NCBI GenBank assembly: GCA_030625575.1
Contig: DAOUQP010000003.1
Location: 1 to 50,212, forward strand
DNA from: Eubacteriales bacterium
GTDB taxonomy: Bacteria; Bacillota; Clostridia; Peptostreptococcales; Acidaminobacteraceae
Reading direction: 5' to 3'
DNA: 50,212 nucleotides
A program made the translations under genes and the position numbers. The notes under the pieces are model-generated. The model saw only the letters and a program-made list of their open reading frames with translations, made no database searches and was not told the DNA's origin. This document shows positions 1-7,270 of this stretch, piece after piece. The first letter of the stretch is position 1, and every line of letters starts with the position of its first letter.

Positions 1-1
1 T

Positions 2-550
2 GAATTATGGAAGAGTTTTCCCTTTTTAACGCCTGTATTGAAGTGGGCAGGCTTCAGCCCAATCAACAGAAGGAACAAAAATCCACAGGAAGTGGAAGAT
101 TTAATAATATATTTGGAGGATACAAAAGACAAAACCTTGATTATATGCCCAGACGGCAGGCATATTGATCCGGAAGTCGCTGCGAAATTAGGACGAGAAT
201 ATTGCAAAATGGTTAAAAAAGGGTCGTTTTATATTGCAGCCCAATCAGGCAAAAAGGTGTTGCCGGTATTTATAGAGCCAAATCGATATTTTAAAAGAGT
301 CCGTGTCCTTTACGGCAATCCGATTGATCCAAAGACTTTAAATATTTATGATGAGAACGGGGAAATATCTAGGAAAAAATTAAATGTTTTTATCGAAGAA
401 TGGCAAAAAGAGATTTCACGCCTTTATTTTGAAGCACCATTGATGGAAGATAGGGAAGTAAGAGAGTATAAAATTCATAAAGTATATCGTGAAAGCGATG
501 GATACGACGTAAAAGTCGATCCGAATATTGCATACCGATCCATGCTGTGA
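2..550 (+). CDS. PlsC-like 1-acylglycerol-3-phosphate acyltransferase, 5' end missing
   Basis: The reading frame is open from base 2, so the gene starts before the window; the TTG at base 38 in the ORF track is internal. The visible part begins with a KSFPFLTPVLKWAGF segment followed by INRRN, which matches the second conserved block of PlsC-type acyltransferases. CPDGRH about 40 residues later stands where the family has its EGTR-like substrate motif. The catalytic HX4D block would lie upstream and cannot be seen. The family moves an acyl chain from acyl-ACP or acyl-CoA to lysophosphatidate at the inner membrane face. The C-terminal tail after the acyltransferase core is about 80 residues long and charged. 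A different lysophospholipid acyltransferase is possible. Confidence 0.7.
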   Translation, partial: ELWKSFPFLTPVLKWAGFSPINRRNKNPQEVEDLIIYLEDTKDKTLIICPDGRHIDPEVAAKLGREYCKMVKKGSFYIAAQSGKKVLPVFIEPNRYFKRVRVLYGNPIDPKTLNIYDENGEISRKKLNVFIEEWQKEISRLYFEAPLMEDREVREYKIHKVYRESDGYDVKVDPNIAYRSML

Positions 551-564
551 AAGATGTCCGAGTA

Positions 565-593
565 TTGACCAAAGAATAATAATATTGTATTAT
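565..593 (+). promoter_or_regulatory. Candidate sigma-A promoter
   Basis: TTGACC and TATTAT are separated by 17 bases. The predicted start of transcription is near base 600, only a few bases before the hairpin at 607-629, so the new transcript would begin with that hairpin. It could serve the gene at 648. The call rests on consensus match alone. Confidence 0.4.
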
Positions 594-606
594 ATATTAG
601 CTATAT

Positions 607-629
607 GCAACCTTTATGGTTGCTTTTTT
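607..629 (+). terminator. Rho-independent terminator after the PlsC-like gene
   Basis: A perfect 6-bp stem (GCAACC and GGTTGC) with a TTTAT loop is followed by six T residues. It lies 57 bases after the acyltransferase stop codon. The stem is short but G+C-rich for this genome. Confidence 0.6.
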
Positions 630-647
630 GATGAAATAGGTGATTTT

Positions 648-1343
648 ATGAAAAGAACCAAGGCTATAATAGTATCTCATAAAGCTGATAAAAGACTCGT
701 TGAATTTTTTCGAGAGTTGGATTTAGAAGTGATTTTTACAAAAGAAAATAAATTTGTTTATGATGCCATATCGGACCATCCAGATTTGTTTATTTTTCAG
801 GATAAGTCAAGATATATTATCGACCCGAATATGTATGATTATTATGTTGATCGTTTAAAGAAATACGATGTTGAAATAATCAAAGGCAGAAAGAATATTG
901 GATTCAAGTATCCTGATAATGTCCTTTATAATTCTGTAGTTATAAATGATATATTGATAGGCTCAAAATATAATGATGATTCAATTCAAGATCGTTATGA
1001 TGAGAAAATATTAGTAAAACAAGGATATACAAAATGTAATGTTTTGCCGGTTGACAATGAAAGCTTTATAACAACCGATGTTGGGATTTATAATAGTACT
1101 AAGGATACATTCGATGTTTTGCTTATTGAACCGAGTGGAATACTTCTAGATCAAATGGAGTACGGTTTTATCGGCGGAACAGGTGGTAAAATATCTGAAA
1201 GTGAAATGATTTTCACTGGAAATATTGAATTGCATGAGGATTATGAAAAAATCAAAGAATTTATTGAATCAAAAAATATAGAAATTCACTATCCCAAAGA
1301 TGTTGAATTGATAGATTTGGGAAGTATTATACCGATATATTAG
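648..1343 (+). CDS. Conserved protein, possibly DUF6873 with GME (pentein-like) fold
   Basis: The ATG at 648 is preferred to the upstream in-frame start at 528, because 528 lies inside the preceding gene and upstream of a terminator. The product is 231 residues, soluble, without a signal peptide or membrane segments. A stretch reading GYTKCNVLPV, then FITTDVGIY, then a glycine-rich GFIGGTGGKIS, recalls the guanidine-modifying-enzyme fold of small clostridial proteins I associate with DUF6873. That assignment is from memory of sequence style, not a search. The enzymatic activity is unknown. Its stop codon is followed within 12 bases by the DUF445 gene, so the two are probably cotranscribed. 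Confidence 0.6.
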   Translation: MKRTKAIIVSHKADKRLVEFFRELDLEVIFTKENKFVYDAISDHPDLFIFQDKSRYIIDPNMYDYYVDRLKKYDVEIIKGRKNIGFKYPDNVLYNSVVINDILIGSKYNDDSIQDRYDEKILVKQGYTKCNVLPVDNESFITTDVGIYNSTKDTFDVLLIEPSGILLDQMEYGFIGGTGGKISESEMIFTGNIELHEDYEKIKEFIESKNIEIHYPKDVELIDLGSIIPIY

Positions 1344-1354
1344 GAGTGATTAAG

Positions 1355-1933
1355 ATGATAGAAAAATTGTTGTTTTTAAGTTTAATTGGGGCGTTGATAG
1401 GATATTCAACGAATGTCATTGCAATAAAATTATTATTTAGGCCTTATGAGCCAACTAAAATCTTTAAATTTCAGGGATTGATACCAAAAAGAAAACCTGA
1501 TATAGCCATCAGTATAGGGGAACTAGTTGCATCGGAACTAATTATGGTTGAAGAATTGATGGATGTTTTTATTGAAAATGCAGATAAGGAAAAATTGAAA
1601 AAAGAAGTTGGAGAGAAGATATCAAGTGCAATTGCAGAAAAATTACCTCCTTTTATACCATCTTCGGTAGTTACCGTTTATGTAGATCAATTCATTCAAG
1701 AAAAAGGTGACGATTTAATTAATGAACTTAGTGAGAAGATGATTCACGAGGCAACAGAAAATATCAAGATAAATGAAATTGTTGAAGAAAAAATCATGGC
1801 CTTTGATTTTATCAAACTAGAAGAAGTCATTCTTAGAATTGTCCGCAAAGAACTTAGACATATTGAAATATTAGGTGGAGTATTAGGACTGATGATCGGT
1901 TTTGTACAAGGGTTGATAGTATTGTCCATCTAA
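1355..1933 (+). CDS. DUF445 family membrane protein (YheB-like, short form)
   Basis: The N-terminus has a hydrophobic segment with GALIGYSTNVIAIKLLFRPY, which is characteristic of DUF445 proteins, followed by an FQGLIPKRK patch and a helical, charged middle. A second hydrophobic segment, LGGVLGLMIGFVQG, closes the protein, so both ends are likely membrane-anchored. It has 192 residues, the length of the short family members; the Bacillus YheB type is nearly twice as long. ATG 1355 is chosen because a GGAG core sits about 8 bases before it; the GTG at 1346 in the track overlaps that core. Its role is unknown. Confidence 0.75.
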   Translation: MIEKLLFLSLIGALIGYSTNVIAIKLLFRPYEPTKIFKFQGLIPKRKPDIAISIGELVASELIMVEELMDVFIENADKEKLKKEVGEKISSAIAEKLPPFIPSSVVTVYVDQFIQEKGDDLINELSEKMIHEATENIKINEIVEEKIMAFDFIKLEEVILRIVRKELRHIEILGGVLGLMIGFVQGLIVLSI

Positions 1934-1934
1934 T

Positions 1935-1963
1935 TTGACATTTTTAAATAAAAGTTATAAAAT
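1935..1963 (+). promoter_or_regulatory. Candidate promoter of thrS
   Basis: TTGACA at 1935-1940 is followed 17 bases later by TAAAAT; an alternative TATAAA lies two bases upstream. It stands directly after the DUF445 stop codon and just before the T-box leader, as expected for a separately regulated thrS. Confidence 0.55.
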
Positions 1964-2147
1964 AATAAAAATTACATTTTAGCGATGATGGGAATAAGTA
2001 CTGTGTAAACTGCTTAAAGAGAGGAAAAGCCGTGGCTGTAAGCTTTTTCAAGTAAGTAATAGAGGAAAACTAATCCCTAAGCTCTGGTTTAGTAGCATAA
2101 GCGAAATATCAGCGATTGAAGTCTCGTTACGGCTTTGTGAGTGGCTA

Positions 2148-2264
2148 TTTATCCGATGATTAAGAATTCTATAATGATTAAACAAGAATTCAACAGTCCC
2201 TGGATAACGATTTCTAACCATCAGAAAGGTTATATTTCATTCTGATGATAAGAACTCTGTTTAT
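2148..2264 (+). repeat. Dispersed repeat element, copy A, inside the thrS T-box leader
   Basis: This 117-base stretch is closely similar to the reverse complement of part of the 39.1 kb intergenic cluster. The shared core CCCTGGATAACGATTTCTAA is continuous in both places. Two related subunits of about 23 bases bound it: CCGATGATTAAGAATTCT at the left and CTGATGATAAGAACTCTG at the right. The left and right ends both show TTTAT. Without it, stem III would run straight into the AGCAACTAAGGTGG antiterminator segment, as in the Phe and Arg leaders of this window. It is therefore read as an insertion. Confidence 0.8.
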
Positions 2265-2290
2265 AGCAACTAAGGTGGAACCGCGTTAAC

Positions 2291-2324
2291 TCGTCCTTTA
2301 ATATTATTAAGGATGGGTTTTTTT
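2291..2324 (+). terminator. T-box-controlled terminator before thrS
   Basis: TCGTCCTTTAAT pairs with ATTAAGGATGG (one bulged T, wobble pairs near the base) and is followed by seven T residues. It is the OFF structure of the thrS leader and competes with the antiterminator built from the T-box sequence. Confidence 0.8.
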
Positions 2325-2348
2325 ATTTTTTAAAGGAGGATGAAAGGT

Positions 2349-4262
2349 ATGATTAAAGTAACATTAAAAGATGGCTCTGTAAGAGAATACGAAAAAGGGA
2401 TTTCATTATTTGAAATTGCAAAATCTATTAGTGGTCGTTTGGCAAAAGAAGCTATTGTTGGAGAAGTGAATGGAGAAGAAGTCGACTTGTCTTATAAGCT
2501 CGATGAAGACGCAGAAGTAGGCATATTTACATTTAATGACGAAGAAGGAAAACATGCTTTTAGACATACAAGTTCTCATATATTGGCACAAGCTGTACTT
2601 AGATTGTTTCCAGGAACAAAACTTGCGATAGGTCCTCCGATTAAGGATGGATTTTACTATGATTTTGATTCAGAACATGTATTTACTCCTGAAGATATGG
2701 AAAAAATAGAAGTTGAAATGAAAAAAATCATAAAAGAAAAATTAGTGCTTGAGAGATTTGAATTACCAAAGGATGAAGCTATAAAATTTATGGAAGAAAA
2801 AGAAGAGTCATATAAGGTTCAATTGATAAATGAACTTCCTGAAGGAGAGATTATTTCTTTTTATAAACAAGGAGAATTTGTTGATTTATGTGCCGGTGTG
2901 CATGCTTCTGACACTTCTAAAATAAAGGCTATAAAATTATTGAATTTAGCAGGCGCGTATTGGAAAGGTGACGTCAAGAATAAGATGCTTCAAAGAATTT
3001 ATGGAACATCATTTTCAAAGGCATCATTGCTTGAAGAATATATTGTAAGATTAGAGGAAGCTAAAAAAAGAGACCATAGAAAACTCGGTAAAGAGTTAGA
3101 ACTATTTGCTCTATTAGAGGAAGGTCCTGGTTTTCCATTCTTTTTACCTAAAGGAACAATACTTAAAAATCAATTATTAGAATATTGGAGAGAAATTCAT
3201 ACTAGAGAAGAATATGTTGAAATTGAAACACCGATAATTCTCAACAGAAAACTTTGGGAAACTTCAGGTCACTGGTATCATTACAAAGAGAATATGTATT
3301 CTTTGAAAATCGATGATGAAGATTATGCTATTAAGCCGATGAATTGCCCAGGTGGAATGCTGGTTTACAATCAGAGTATAAAATCATACAGAGACCTACC
3401 GATAAGAATGGGCGAAATAGGTCGTGTCCATAGACATGAATTATCAGGGGCTTTACATGGATTGATGAGAGTAAGAGCATTTACTCAAGATGACGCACAT
3501 ATCTTTATGCTTCCTGAGCAGATAAAAGATGAAATCATGGGTGTAACTAGATTGTTTGACGAAGTTTATTCAACATTTGGATTTGAATATTTCGTAGAGT
3601 TATCGACTAAACCTGAAAAATCTATGGGTTCTAAGGAAGAATGGGATCATGCAGAGGCATCATTAGCTGCAGCATTAGATGAAATGGAAATTCCTTATAA
3701 AATCAATGAAGGGGATGGAGCTTTCTATGGCCCTAAAATCGACTTTCATTTAAGAGATGCCATTGGACGTTCTTGGCAATGTGGAACTATTCAACTAGAT
3801 ATGCAATTACCTCAAAGATTTGAACTATCTTACATTGGAAAAGATGGCGAAAAGCATAGACCGATAGTTATTCATAGAGTGGTTTATGGATCAATAGAAA
3901 GATTTATCGGTATTTTGATAGAACATTTTGCTGGAAAATTCCCACTTTGGGTTGCTCCTGAGCAAGTCAAGATTATCCCGGTTGCTGATAGACATGCTGA
4001 TTTTGCAAAGACAATTAAAAAACAGCTTTATGATGCAGGTTTACGTGTAGGAGTAGATGAAAGAAGCGAAAAAGTAGGTTACAAGATAAGAGAAGCTCAA
4101 CTTCAAAAGGTACCGTATATGTTGGTAGTTGGAGATAAAGAGATTGAATCAGGAGATATTTCTGTAAGAAGTCGTGATAAAGGCGAAATTGGTGTTCAAT
4201 CTATTGAGTCGTTTATTGAAGATCTTCATAAAGAGATTAAAGATAAAACTTTTGATTTATAA
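2349..4262 (+). CDS. thrS: Threonyl-tRNA synthetase
   Basis: This class II synthetase attaches threonine to tRNA-Thr in the cytoplasm. It has the usual length, 637 residues, with an N-terminal TGS domain (about 1-62), the editing domain with H73 and H77 in HTSSHILAQ and CAGVH near residue 180, then the catalytic domain and a C-terminal anticodon-binding domain starting near WVAPEQVKI. Zinc and active-site residues are visible in NCPGGM, DDAHIF and IHRVVYGSIERF. ATG 2349 is chosen because AAAGGAGG lies 9 bases upstream; the in-frame ATG at 2340 abuts that site. It is controlled by the T-box leader in front and followed by a terminator, so it is monocistronic. Confidence 0.97.
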   Translation: MIKVTLKDGSVREYEKGISLFEIAKSISGRLAKEAIVGEVNGEEVDLSYKLDEDAEVGIFTFNDEEGKHAFRHTSSHILAQAVLRLFPGTKLAIGPPIKDGFYYDFDSEHVFTPEDMEKIEVEMKKIIKEKLVLERFELPKDEAIKFMEEKEESYKVQLINELPEGEIISFYKQGEFVDLCAGVHASDTSKIKAIKLLNLAGAYWKGDVKNKMLQRIYGTSFSKASLLEEYIVRLEEAKKRDHRKLGKELELFALLEEGPGFPFFLPKGTILKNQLLEYWREIHTREEYVEIETPIILNRKLWETSGHWYHYKENMYSLKIDDEDYAIKPMNCPGGMLVYNQSIKSYRDLPIRMGEIGRVHRHELSGALHGLMRVRAFTQDDAHIFMLPEQIKDEIMGVTRLFDEVYSTFGFEYFVELSTKPEKSMGSKEEWDHAEASLAAALDEMEIPYKINEGDGAFYGPKIDFHLRDAIGRSWQCGTIQLDMQLPQRFELSYIGKDGEKHRPIVIHRVVYGSIERFIGILIEHFAGKFPLWVAPEQVKIIPVADRHADFAKTIKKQLYDAGLRVGVDERSEKVGYKIREAQLQKVPYMLVVGDKEIESGDISVRSRDKGEIGVQSIESFIEDLHKEIKDKTFDL

Positions 4263-4339
4263 AACAATAAAATAATGCATGATGCTCATTTCTTATTATT
4301 GTATAAAGAAAGAAAAGCCAAAGGACCACTCAGGTTAAG

Positions 4340-4369
4340 GGATATATTTTAAATATATCCTTTTTTTTT
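4340..4369 (+). terminator. Rho-independent terminator of thrS
   Basis: GGATATATT pairs perfectly with AATATATCC around a 3-base loop and is followed by nine T residues. It lies about 80 bases after the thrS stop. The rest of 4263-4467 holds no recognisable gene or RNA. Confidence 0.8.
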
Positions 4370-4467
4370 GTTGATATATCGGAAGATTTCAAATCGAAGC
4401 AATATTCTGACTATTGTTAAATTATAGATTAATTGTAATAGTAATATACGTATGATACCATGAATAA

Positions 4468-4503
4468 ATATTCTTATATTACAATATTGTAATATAAGAA
4501 TAT
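4468..4503. promoter_or_regulatory. Perfect 36-bp palindrome, probable operator of the ArsR-type regulator
   Basis: ATATTCTTATATTACAAT is followed directly by its exact reverse complement, so all 36 bases are symmetrical about 4485/4486. It has no T tail, so it is not a terminator. It sits 6 bases before the AGGGGG ribosome site of the ArsR-family gene that heads the Mbx-like operon. ArsR-family dimers bind AT-rich inverted repeats of this kind near their own promoters, so autoregulation is the likely role. A possible -10 (TATGAT, 4451-4456) lies just upstream, without a convincing -35. Confidence 0.65.
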
Positions 4504-4587
4504 AGGGAAAAGGGGGTTGTTATAATCAAAATTGATATTTTAAATGAAAAAGAAAACAAACAAGAGCTTATTGAAAAAAAAGTAGAT

Positions 4588-4842
4588 TTGCTTAAGGCTA
4601 TTGCTCATCCAATTAGACTTTGTTTATTAAACTGTTTGATTTATCAGGATGAATGCAATGTTACAAATATGATAGAGCTTTTAGGCAAACCTCAGTCGAC
4701 TATTTCGCAGCATCTAGCTAAATTAAGAGCATATGGAATTGTTGAAGGAAACAGAAAAGGACTTGAAGTGAAATATAAAATAATAAATGATGATGTTGAA
4801 AAAATAGTTAGAATACTTTTAAAGAAAAACGATGGGGATTAA
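4588..4842 (+). CDS. ArsR family winged-helix transcriptional regulator
   Basis: The segment LKAIAHPIRLCLLNCL followed by GKPQSTISQHLAKLRAYGIVEG is the ArsR-type helix-turn-helix and wing. The CxC metal site of ArsR/SmtB in the recognition-helix region is missing; three single cysteines (C12, C16, C23 counted from this TTG) could instead support redox or sulfur sensing, which is inference. The start is uncertain. The frame is open upstream to at least base 4516 and reads IKIDILNEKENKQELIEKKVD, which looks like a normal N-terminus. A strong AGGGGG site ends at 4516, but only ATA 4522, ATC 4525 or ATT codons follow it in frame. The product leads the 13-gene Mbx-like operon and probably controls it. 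Confidence 0.8.
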   Translation: MLKAIAHPIRLCLLNCLIYQDECNVTNMIELLGKPQSTISQHLAKLRAYGIVEGNRKGLEVKYKIINDDVEKIVRILLKKNDGD

Positions 4843-4867
4843 ATTTTAAGAATAGGGGGGGAGAAAA

Positions 4868-5353
4868 TTGAAAAAAAACATATCATCTTTTTTGATTATT
4901 TGGATTACATGGATTTTGTTGACTGGAATTAATATCAACGAACTTATTGTAGGTTTTATCGTTTCGGCATTATTGTCATATGTTATTTCAAATCTAATCG
5001 ACTATGAATTTAGTTTTAATAGTATCCCAAAAATTATTAAATTCTTAGTTGTTTATATTCCAGTATTTTTATTCGAATTAATTAAAGCAAATCTTGATGT
5101 CGCGTATAGGGTGTTAAGTCCATCTATGCCTATCAATCCAGGTTTTGTAAGAATACCGACGAAAATAAAAAGTGAATATGGAAGACTGACTTTGGCAAAT
5201 TCAATAACACTTACTCCAGGAACCCTGACAGTCGATGTTTCTGAAGACAGTGTATATATTCATTGGATTGATGTTAAAGGAAACAATAACGAAGATTATC
5301 AAAAGAATGTATCTGCTTCTTTTGAAAAAATTTTAGGAGGTATTTTCAATTGA
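4868..5353 (+). CDS. mrpE: Mrp antiporter subunit E-like protein (MbxA position)
   Basis: The 161-residue product has hydrophobic helices at about 5-45 and 55-75 and a cytoplasmic C-terminal domain with the MrpE hallmark LANSITLTPGTLTVDV and later YIHWIDV. MrpE-type subunits help assemble the cation-translocating membrane arm of Mrp antiporters and of Mbh/Mbx complexes. Translation starts at TTG, placed after a GGGGGGGAG site. It is the first structural gene of the operon, 25 bases after the regulator, and its stop overlaps the next start (TTGA). Confidence 0.9.
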   Translation: MKKNISSFLIIWITWILLTGININELIVGFIVSALLSYVISNLIDYEFSFNSIPKIIKFLVVYIPVFLFELIKANLDVAYRVLSPSMPINPGFVRIPTKIKSEYGRLTLANSITLTPGTLTVDVSEDSVYIHWIDVKGNNNEDYQKNVSASFEKILGGIFN

Positions 5354-5601
5354 TAAATACATTAGTGTTTTTACTTATTGGAATTGGCGTGTTTTTTGCT
5401 TTTCTAAGACTTGTTATTGGACCTTCTAGTTTTGATAGAGTACTTAGTTTGGATATTATCAATATAATCGTAACTGGCACTTTAGTTTTTGTGGGATTTA
5501 TCTTCAATAATGAGTTATACCTTGATATTGCAATAGTTTATGCGATACTTTCATTTATTGAAACTGTTGTATTTGCAAGATATTTGGAGGGAAGCATATG
5601 A
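5350..5601 (+). CDS. mrpF: Mrp antiporter subunit F-like protein (MbxB position)
   Basis: The product is a small protein (83 residues) with three hydrophobic helices. RLVIGPSSFDRVLSLDIIN after the first helix is the MrpF signature. It starts at TTG 5350, which overlaps the mrpE stop by four bases and has an AGGAGG site 8 bases upstream. It is a structural subunit of the Na+/H+-translocating module. Confidence 0.9.
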   Translation: MINTLVFLLIGIGVFFAFLRLVIGPSSFDRVLSLDIINIIVTGTLVFVGFIFNNELYLDIAIVYAILSFIETVVFARYLEGSI

Positions 5602-5942
5602 TGTATATAGCATATTTTTTCTTGATTTTAGGAGCGTTTTTTTATGCTATAGGAGGTCTTGGAGTTTACCGTATGCCTGATGTATACAATAGATCTCAAG
5701 CAGGCACTAAAGCCACTACACTAGGTACACTTGCATTGCTGATAGGAATTGCAATAATAAATCCATCTTGGATTCCAAAATTATTGATAATAGTTGTTTT
5801 TATAGCTATTACGAATCCTATAGGAAGTTCGGTATTGGTTCGTAGTGCATATTTAAAAGGTGCAAAGCAATATGAAGGAACGAATATCGATGAGTTGAAA
5901 GAGTATTATAACAAGGAGGATGCCAACCATGAGACTAATTAG
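5598..5942 (+). CDS. mrpG: Mrp antiporter subunit G-like protein (MbxC position)
   Basis: The 114-residue protein has three hydrophobic helices. GGLGVYRMPDVYNRSQAGTK after the first helix is diagnostic of MrpG/MnhG. A TTGGAGG site lies 7 bases before ATG 5598; a second ATG follows at once and cannot be ruled out. It overlaps the end of mrpF and itself overlaps the next gene's ribosome site, so the three genes are translationally coupled. Confidence 0.9.
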   Translation: MMYIAYFFLILGAFFYAIGGLGVYRMPDVYNRSQAGTKATTLGTLALLIGIAIINPSWIPKLLIIVVFIAITNPIGSSVLVRSAYLKGAKQYEGTNIDELKEYYNKEDANHETN

Positions 5943-6180
5943 TTTAATTGAGACAATTACATCCTTGTTATTGATTTTATTGGCCATACTCGCAGTAAGC
6001 AGTAAAAAAATGATTACTTCGATAATATACTTATCATTTCTTAGCATGCTTGCTGTTTTAAGCTTTGCGATAATGAAGGCGCCCGATGTTGCGGTCACTG
6101 AAGCTGTAATTGGCTCTGGACTCGTGACTGCTGTATTTTTATTCACTCTCTTATCTATGAAGAAAGCAGGTGACGAGTGA
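5929..6180 (+). CDS. DUF4040 hydrogenase/antiporter subunit (MbxD/MbhD-like)
   Basis: The product is an 83-residue protein of three hydrophobic helices with KAPDVAVTEAVIGSGLVTAVF, the DUF4040 motif also found in the C-terminal part of MrpA. In Mbh and Mbx complexes this domain is a separate gene, as here. ATG 5929 is preferred because the AAGGAGG at 5913-5919 is 9 bases away; the ATG at 5920 touches that site. It lies inside the ion-translocating arm and probably carries part of the lateral ion path, by analogy with MrpA. Confidence 0.85.
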   Translation: MRLISLIETITSLLLILLAILAVSSKKMITSIIYLSFLSMLAVLSFAIMKAPDVAVTEAVIGSGLVTAVFLFTLLSMKKAGDE

Positions 6181-6926
6181 TGAAGAGAATAGCTGTAATA
6201 ATACTTTTAGGCGTTTTAGGATTCTTTATTTTTAGTGGAATTTATAGCAATGAAGCATTTACAGAGTTTGGAAATGTTGATTTGAATAACAGGGTTTCAA
6301 ACAAATTTATTACAAAGAGCGTCACTGATGAAAACGACATAGTCGAATTTGGAAAGTCTTCTAATTTAGAAACAGGCTCAGCAAACTATGTAACTTCAAT
6401 TGTAGTGAATTATAGATCGTTCGATACTCTTGGCGAGGTTACTGTGCTTTTCATATCTTCTTTAGGAGTTGCTCTTTTACTTGGAACACTTGGTGGTAAA
6501 TTAACGCATAAGTATAGAGCCAATTTTATCTTGAGAGTTGGGGCTAAAACGATTTTTCCATTGATAGCCTTGACGGGAATATATATCTTTATTCATGGAC
6601 ATTTAACTCCAGGTGGAGGATTCCCAGGTGGAAGCATGATTGCATCCGCAGTGCTTTTGCTGTATTTAGCAGATGAAAACTTTAGGGCTAAAATGAGTTC
6701 GTTCAAACTTGCTGAAAGTTTCGCGGGTAGTTTATATGTGCTCATTGGTATATTTGGACTATTAACATCAGGATATTTCTTAAACAATTTCATGAACACT
6801 GGTGTAATAGGAGATTTGTTTAGCGCTGGTATAATACCAATCGTATATGTCCTTGTCGGACTTAAGGTTGGATCAGAATTGACAGGAATTATCACAGATT
6901 TCCTGAAAGTGGAGGTCGATGAATAA
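6180..6926 (+). CDS. MbhE-MbhF-type fused subunit with MnhB domain
   Basis: The protein has two parts. The first (about 1-110) has an N-terminal helix, an external loop and TSIVVNYRSFDTLGEVTVLF, the MbhE-type motif found near the end of MrpA. The second (about 115-248) carries HGHLTPGGGFPGG and several helices, the MnhB/MrpB domain. In archaeal Mbh the two are separate; Mbx-type operons and this one have a single reading frame. ATG 6180 is chosen over GTG 6177 because AGGTGA then stands 6 bases away. The stop of the DUF4040 gene overlaps the start by one base. Confidence 0.85.
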   Translation: MKRIAVIILLGVLGFFIFSGIYSNEAFTEFGNVDLNNRVSNKFITKSVTDENDIVEFGKSSNLETGSANYVTSIVVNYRSFDTLGEVTVLFISSLGVALLLGTLGGKLTHKYRANFILRVGAKTIFPLIALTGIYIFIHGHLTPGGGFPGGSMIASAVLLLYLADENFRAKMSSFKLAESFAGSLYVLIGIFGLLTSGYFLNNFMNTGVIGDLFSAGIIPIVYVLVGLKVGSELTGIITDFLKVEVDE

Positions 6927-7270
6927 TGATACAATACGTTTCGATTGTGCTTATGCTAATAGGCATATATGGATTATTAATAGATAGAAACATTATTAAA
7001 ATAATAGTGGCACTCAATATTTTTGAAGTAGGCTTAAATATATTTATTGTAAGTGTCGGTTTTGTGAGTGGAGGAGTTGCTCCAATTTTAACATCTGTCA
7101 ACAGCAATTCTGCATTGATATATGTAGATCCGCTTCCTCAGGCCTTGGTGCTTACTTCTATAGTGATCGGGCTAGGTACTACTGCACTTGCTCTTGCAAT
7201 TGCAAGAAAAATGTATAATGCTTATAATTCCTTAGATCTTGATGAGATTGGAGGGATGGATAATGACTAA
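6926..7270 (+). CDS. mrpC: Mrp subunit C-like protein (NuoK family, MbxG position)
   Basis: The 114-residue protein has three hydrophobic helices. LIDRNIIKIIVALNIFEVGLNIFIV places a glutamate in helix 2, as in NuoK and MrpC, where it takes part in ion transfer. DPLPQALVLTSIVIGLGTTALAL is the third helix typical of MrpC. The ribosome site GTGGAGG lies upstream and the gene follows its neighbour with a one-base overlap. Confidence 0.92.
   Translation: MIQYVSIVLMLIGIYGLLIDRNIIKIIVALNIFEVGLNIFIVSVGFVSGGVAPILTSVNSNSALIYVDPLPQALVLTSIVIGLGTTALALAIARKMYNAYNSLDLDEIGGMDND

Larger units (their letters stand above)
1980..2324 (+). promoter_or_regulatory. T-box riboswitch, threonine specific (specifier ACU)
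   Basis: The leader carries the T-box sequence AAGGTGGAACCGCG at 2272-2285 and a terminator hairpin after it. In stem I, GGGA at 1990-1993 pairs with TCCC at 2074-2077. The specifier loop shows AGTA on the 5' side (1997-2000) and GAA on the 3' side (2065-2067). One base later comes ACT at 2069-2071, a threonine codon, which agrees with the downstream gene. The T-box should let uncharged tRNA-Thr stabilise the antiterminator and switch thrS on. The distance from stem I to the T-box sequence is unusually long because of an inserted repeat at 2148-2264. Confidence 0.92.

Noticed and set aside
528-647. N-terminal extension of the protein starting at 648
   Set aside because: The extension overlaps the upstream gene and contains a terminator; a good ATG exists at 648.
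4468-4503. Terminator of thrS
   Set aside because: The palindrome has no T tail, and a proper terminator is present at 4340-4369.
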